A stretch of DNA of 64,000 nt from NCBI GenBank assembly GCA_026874595.1, contig CM049314.1, forward strand, positions 30,205,729 through 30,269,728, written 5' to 3'. Of this stretch, positions 59,601 through 64,000 are shown piece after piece. The notes beneath the pieces are model-generated. The model worked only from the letters and a program-made list of their open reading frames with translations. It was not told the DNA's origin and did no database searches. Position numbers and translations under genes: made by a program. The DNA comes from Sipunculus nudus (taxonomy: Eukaryota > Annelida > Sipuncula > Golfingiida > Sipunculidae). Positions within the stretch are counted from its first letter, which is position 1. Every line of letters starts with the position of its first letter.

Positions 59601-62600
59601 TTGGTGTAAAAAGACGTCACTTCGCCATCTTATTTTTGGAAGACCTGCTAGATCCACTGTACAAATATACGTCTGTCAGTTTACGCATATGTACGAACTT
59701 ACAAGCACAATCATGGAAACACATTTTATTCACGCATATTCTCACAAACGCATATACGAGCACATTGAAACACGCATTAATATGGTAATCCACGCAGTTA
59801 ATATGAAACAAACCGATATACAACACGCACTTTTTATCTTCAGGTACTCACCACTTGGCATTACAAGTCTAGTGGCGGCCTCTATCATTAAAATTGACAA
59901 TCTGGAGCTTGCGATGGCGTCTTTGGGCATGTTTATACTGGCCACACTGATAGGGGTGGCTGTCCATGTGTTCGTCTTCATGCATCCCCTTTTGTTCCTG
60001 TTTATACGGAGAAACCCGTACAAGATCAATTTACGGATATTAGATGGCGTGCTCGCGGCCTTGTCACCCCCAGCTGGGTAAGTTCAATATCACTATGCGG
60101 CGTCCAGCAAAGTATAAGGGACAAGTTGAGTGAAACCGAGTTTACATGATTTGGGTTTTTAATCCAAAAGCACCTGGGATGAGCATGACATCCGTTAGGC
60201 ATGGCAAATACTAATCTGATTCAGTAACCAAATAATATTTATAATAACTATTATTATATTTATTATTATTAATTTTATTATTATTATTATTATTATAAAT
60301 GTTAGTAGTAGTAGAAGTAGCAGTTGCAGTTGTTGACGTTTTAGTAGCAGTATTAATTACTTTCAGCATCAACAATTGTATTCCAAATATTTCATGTTAT
60401 ATAAAACACATCAGAGATGGAGCGATGCCGTGCTTCTGTCAGGATTGTAATTATTATTGTTGTTATTATCATTATTATTATTACATGTATGTTATTTATA
60501 CCCCACATACTCCATTAATATTTCCCAATCTTTCTGAAGTGCTGATATCGGGTATTATTATAATTATTATTATTATTATTATCATCATCATCATTAAAAC
60601 TGTTATTTACGTTTCCCTTTCTCTCTCCAATTATAGAATTGTAGCGATGCCGTACTTCTTTCGGACATTAGAAGACAAAGAGCAAGTTGACACGCGAGTG
60701 ACCAAGTTTTACCTCCCGATCTCCCACACGCTCAACAGGGACACATCGCTCATGTTTATATGCGTGGCCGCCATCTTCTGCGCGCAGACGTTCAGCGTCA
60801 GCATCAACGCAGGAACTCTGGTTGTTATGATGTAGGTTAGCAAAGTCGGCTGATGATTTATTGAAGTGCTCACTTGCGGAACGTTTGCCGGAGTTGAATG
60901 TTTATTTATGAGGCCTTGGCGCTATTCTTAACTCAGTATCATTTGTTTTACTTTATTTTGCCTGGTCTGGCTATATTATATTCCTCCAATGCGTGAACAT
61001 AAAGATAGTAAATTATGAATATTCAAATTCTTTCCAAATTTCTCCAAGATCCGCATTTGGGCTTTGAATACTTGTCTTACATGCCTGGTTGCTTCAGAAT
61101 GTTCTGGCGAATTTTGATAGCGTTGTCGCATAAAAAATAATATAAAAAAGGATTTAGTATTGTTACGGTTACCATACGATTCTTCACCGATCTTAACAAA
61201 TGTAAGCACCAATCTGAGAAAACCAAAATCATTTTTGTCGACGCTAATACATGCATGTATATATCAGTCAGTGCTGTACCCTTTCGACCATGTGTGCCAT
61301 AATTTTTTCTTGTTATGATAATCTGTGCAATTCAGAATACTTAAGACATATTGCGGCAGTATTATTTTGAATGATCCTTTAAGATTTAGTTGAGAATACC
61401 AGGCAGAGAAAACTGTAAAAATCCACCATCCAAAAATCGTTCAAAACTGGATAAAAAATATATAAAATTAAAATAACGCCATACACTTTTCCGAAATAAT
61501 AGCGCAAAATAATGTAAGAGTGGAGAAGCCATATGTATGGAGAAGCCATTGTGGGTGAACTTACTCTGAATTAAGAGGAGTCATATCTTTTTTTTACAAT
61601 TTCCAGTTTCCTGGCCACAGCGCTGTCGACTGCCATAGCTGCTGTTCCGAGCTCCAGTGTGGTGCTGTTGTTGATGTTATCAGGCACCATCAACGTGCCA
61701 GTTGCTGAAAGGCTGGGCCTCATTATGGCCGTAGAATGGGTCAAGTAAGTTACACCAGTCTTAAGATGGCATCCCTGGGTAAATCTCCTAAACTTAAAAT
61801 CAAGCACAAAGTCGTATAAAATAAATGAGAGGACCATAAAATATAAATTTTCTATTTATCTTGTTTAAAAATTAAATCTATATTTTTATTAAATCAAATT
61901 TTCAAAGTTCAATTTAAGAAATATGAACGAGGTTTTAAACTGAGGGGGTTTTGCAAGGGATGCTACCAGGTAATTGATGATGAGGTAGTTTACGGTCTCG
62001 GGGTTCGGCAGCGACATTGGTATTTACAAAGTAGAAAGCCAAGCCGACTCCTGCACAAACGAATTAAGTTTATGTAATGTTGTGACTCTTGTAATGGTTT
62101 CAGCGTAAAGAGTATAGGAAAATTAAAGAAAATATATAGCTGTGCCGTTTTAATATTTTTATTTGGAGACATTGTACTAAAATTATGCCAAAATTAAGAA
62201 TTGTCTGATTTATACTTATTGAGCTATAATATTGACATGCTGCTAAAGTAAATTCAGCTGCATTCACGTTAAATGCAAAAAGGACGATCTCGGAATTAGC
62301 GGTATTATCAGACCAACAAACGGGTGTCGCGTGTTTAAAATCTGGAGCTGGATGCAAATTGCGATACCTGGTTACACATCTCTGCTCTGTGCTCTGTGCC
62401 TCTGTTACCCAGAGTACCTTACTGTACTAAGTAGCGTTTTCATATTGGAGTTAATGAATACTGTCTGCGTATTGAAATTATATCCCTAATAATAACAAAG
62501 TTATAATAATAACGAATAAAACAGTTTCTCAAGCAGACACTGTACTAATGCAACAAAGAGCTTATTTTGGCCTTGAAATTTTGCGAAAATGTATTTTATC

Positions 62601-62848
62601 TTCAATTTGATTTAAATGTTTTGCTATAGAAATTCACGAGCATTCTTATTTCGTTATACATTGTTTTATATTTTATTTTTAGTGACCGACTGAGGACGAT
62701 CGGTAACGTAATCAGTATCGCCTTCGGATGTTTAATTGTGGAGAAATTAGTAAAAAATGAACTGGACAAGGAGGGCCAACCGGATGATGTCCATAAAACG
62801 CCAAAAGATGAAGAGAACGGACTTCTCACTAACGTCACAAACGTCTGA
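53690..62848 (+). CDS. SLC1 family (excitatory amino acid transporter-like), 8 exons, divergent
   Basis: Plasma-membrane carrier family that couples glutamate or neutral amino acid uptake to sodium. Exons: 53690-53927, 55737-55938, 56571-56713, 58464-58590, 59844-60077, 60637-60831, 61607-61744, 62683-62848. All phases agree; 1443 nt, 480 aa (EAATs usually 500-570). Family landmarks: GELFIRMIKMLILPIIVVNL (TM2), GVSTMEAKVGSRLG, AFDLIR-like VFADLIRNLFPDNL, NITNVT glycosylation sequons (TM4 loop), WLMNLVMWYSPLGI, RVTKFYLPISHTLN (TM7), VEWVNDRLRTIGNV (TM8), VEKLVKNEL. Changed motifs: HP1 serines become SPPAG (311-315), NMDGT becomes NRDTS (348-352), the AGIP of HP2 becomes AAVPSSS (391-397), and the TM8 Asp two residues past N-V-x becomes Ile438; Asp427, Arg430 and Asn434 stay. 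N-terminus has five Cys in 13 residues. Family sure; substrate unknown. Confidence 0.93.
54000..55736 (+). other. SLC1 intron 1
   Basis: AT-rich, with an (AAT)9 run at 54246-54270 and two related segments at about 54560-54720 and 55360-55570 (GAATGACnAAnnGAATAAAATGAGTTACAG, then CCTTGACCATTGAC). No exon that fits the gene. Confidence 0.6.
56852..57372 (+). repeat. Direct repeat pair in SLC1 intron 3 (about 90 bp each)
   Basis: 56852-56942 and 57282-57371 share ACTTCTTCnTAGAAATAACGAGA, GTATTGGGCCGTAATGACAG, AACCTTTATnACATAGCAA and GGGCCACGTAAAAGGCCC, differing at only a few positions, 430 bp apart. An A-run (57032-57060) lies between them. No coding frame. Confidence 0.8.
57800..58463 (+). 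repeat. Degenerate tandem copies of an intron-exon junction (SLC1 exon 4 start)
   Basis: The real exon start, AG|GTCTGACGGTGTTTAGTATAGCC at 58464, has copies at 58394 (GCCTGACGGTGTTTTAGTATAGCC), 58327, 58261, 58179, 58062, about 57880 and 57808. Steps are 66-70 bp near the exon and longer further out. Most are preceded by TTTATT- or TTTAG-like acceptor sequence. Two copies still encode the exon's first 14 residues in altered form: GVTILSVAVGCSLF (58261) and GLKYFSVAVRLSIF (58327) against GLTVFSIAAGCAVF. The others are broken by indels or stops. Confidence 0.8.
58855..59340. repeat. Dispersed repeat with GGATTTTCAC-GAAA units (SLC1 intron 4)
   Basis: Three loose units near 58915, 59065 and 59195 share ATGGATTTTCATnAAA, then TCTCnCnCnAGTTCGATT, then CnnATTCCACGCATAAT. 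Its beginning is an inverted relative of 36890-36985. It ends with CGGGCGTATTATGCCCCATTTTCGGCGCTCTTG. Confidence 0.55.
60240..60600. repeat. Trinucleotide (ATT)n-rich segment, SLC1 intron 5
   Basis: Runs of TTATTA at 60245-60297, 60450-60485 and 60560-60590, with (GTA/GCA)n at 60302-60330. They lie upstream of the exon 6 acceptor TTATAG|A at 60636/60637. Confidence 0.8.
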
Positions 62849-63088
62849 CAGCAGTCACGTGTTTAACACGATCATTAGAAATCACCATACAGAGCTGATA
62901 TAGTTTCAATCGTGTTTTTTTTAAATATAAAGTGAAACCTGTGTGATGCGATCACTCGTGGCACTAGCCAAAATCGGTCTTAATTCACAGGTGGTCTTAT
63001 CAGACAGGTTAGTTATAACCAATGTTACTCAAGAGTTGTCTTGAAAGAGTGGCGATCTTATTATAGAGGTGGTCTTTCAGACAGGTTT

Positions 63089-63165
<77 letters not shown>

Positions 63166-64000
63166 ACCTATTAAATATGATGAAATATAGGTTCTGTAAG
63201 AAAATTCTGCAAAAATGCGCTTTCCTTTCGAACCAGAGTTTAACAGTGAAGTAGAGTTAAAAGAGAAAATTTAATTATGTAAATCATAACATGGAATATA
63301 CTGACATCAAATTTTCTCCTGTTGTAAAATATGGGGCATTACCTGCAGACAGCTTCATGTATATAGATTTATGAATTTTACTAAGCTTTCACTAGGACTT
63401 ATCTGATTACATATAGTTTCAAGGATTTTCAAGTTAAGGATGACAGTAAGTTCAAATGAAGATCTCAGACCAAAAGGTTCTCAATTTTTAGGTGATAACC
63501 ACAAAGATTTGTTGAACTCTCATTTGTTCGGGTACAGATCTACAAGTTAAGCAAACCTATTCCAGGTCCCATAATATTATCATGTAACACTTTGACCCCT
63601 AGATAATTAATTAATATTGATTTTATATAAAATGAGACCATTTCCCGACAGAAAAAAAAATTCTATTTATTCTTACACAAAAACACAGAGGTAGTGTGAT
63701 TTGTTCAGGAGCTATCAGCACCGGCATGAACACTGTCAACTCTGCACTGACGGCAGCCACTGGAAAACCCCTTGTGACATTAAATTCTAAATCTCAGTAA
63801 AAGCACAGTATTTCTGCCACTGTCGGTCCAAAATTTTCAGGAAAATTAAAACAACATGTATAAATGCATCTGAGTTCCTGATAAAATTAAGTTCATAATG
63901 TCACATATGTATCAGCCAATCAAATCAGGGCAAAGTGTGGGATCTGGACTAAACCCTCCAGCCACACAACAAACGCATGTGGAATAGGTTTACTCGTCCT
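62849..64000. other. 3' flank of SLC1: repeats and unassigned DNA
   Basis: Includes the GTGGTCTTTnAGACAGG-type repeat (62985-63090, copy 2 of 20485-20562), an (AT)n of about 70 bp (63092-63164), then unassigned DNA. A frame at 63700-63800 (ISTGMNTVNSALTAATGKP) is protein-like in composition but has no match I recognise. A conventional AATAAA close to the SLC1 stop was not seen. Confidence 0.5.

Overview
The window looks like genomic DNA from an animal, most likely a mollusc and probably a bivalve. Protein-coding sequence lies in short exons with GT/AG introns. The DNA is AT-rich and dense in (AT)n microsatellites, LINEs, a hAT element, Helitron ends, tRNA-type SINE fragments and short tandem arrays. 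No bacterial-type operons, rRNA genes or CRISPR arrays are visible. The species call is inference; the intron-exon structure and repeats are read directly.

Two host genes can be assembled exon by exon with consistent phase. (1) PARL, the mitochondrial inner-membrane rhomboid protease, is on the + strand at 3474-15570: nine coding exons, 358 codons, with the Ser and His catalytic dyad present. Its first exon lies about 200 bp from the first exon of an unidentified gene reading the other way (3132-3269, minus), so the gap is probably a shared promoter. (2) An SLC1 (excitatory amino acid transporter) family gene is on the + strand at 53690-62848: eight coding exons, 480 codons. It keeps the SLC1 fold but is changed at most of the motifs that bind substrate and sodium in other members.

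The middle (about 15.6-53.6 kb) is mostly mobile and repetitive DNA. In order: a 45-bp minisatellite running on from the PARL stop codon; a 39-bp minisatellite; a three-unit satellite of about 330 bp with a 1049-bp non-autonomous hAT element inserted in it (perfect 8-bp target duplication); an L1/Tx1-like LINE on the minus strand with a poly-T tail and one in-frame stop in an otherwise open ORF2; a cluster of SINE and (AT)n pieces; a frameshifted pseudogene of a multi-copy invertebrate protein family (about 28.4-33.2 kb); a second, decayed LINE on the minus strand (38471-43935) bounded exactly by a 417-bp direct repeat; Helitron termini (44471-45758); and a pair of direct repeats of about 650 bp enclosing degenerate tandem units.

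The observations most worth a second look are the SLC1 gene with altered transport motifs, the decaying array of copies of one of its own exon starts, and the unusually long direct repeat around the second LINE. The left edge (1-3 kb) holds a hAT-type BED zinc-finger exon; the right edge (after 62.85 kb) holds only repeats and unassigned sequence.
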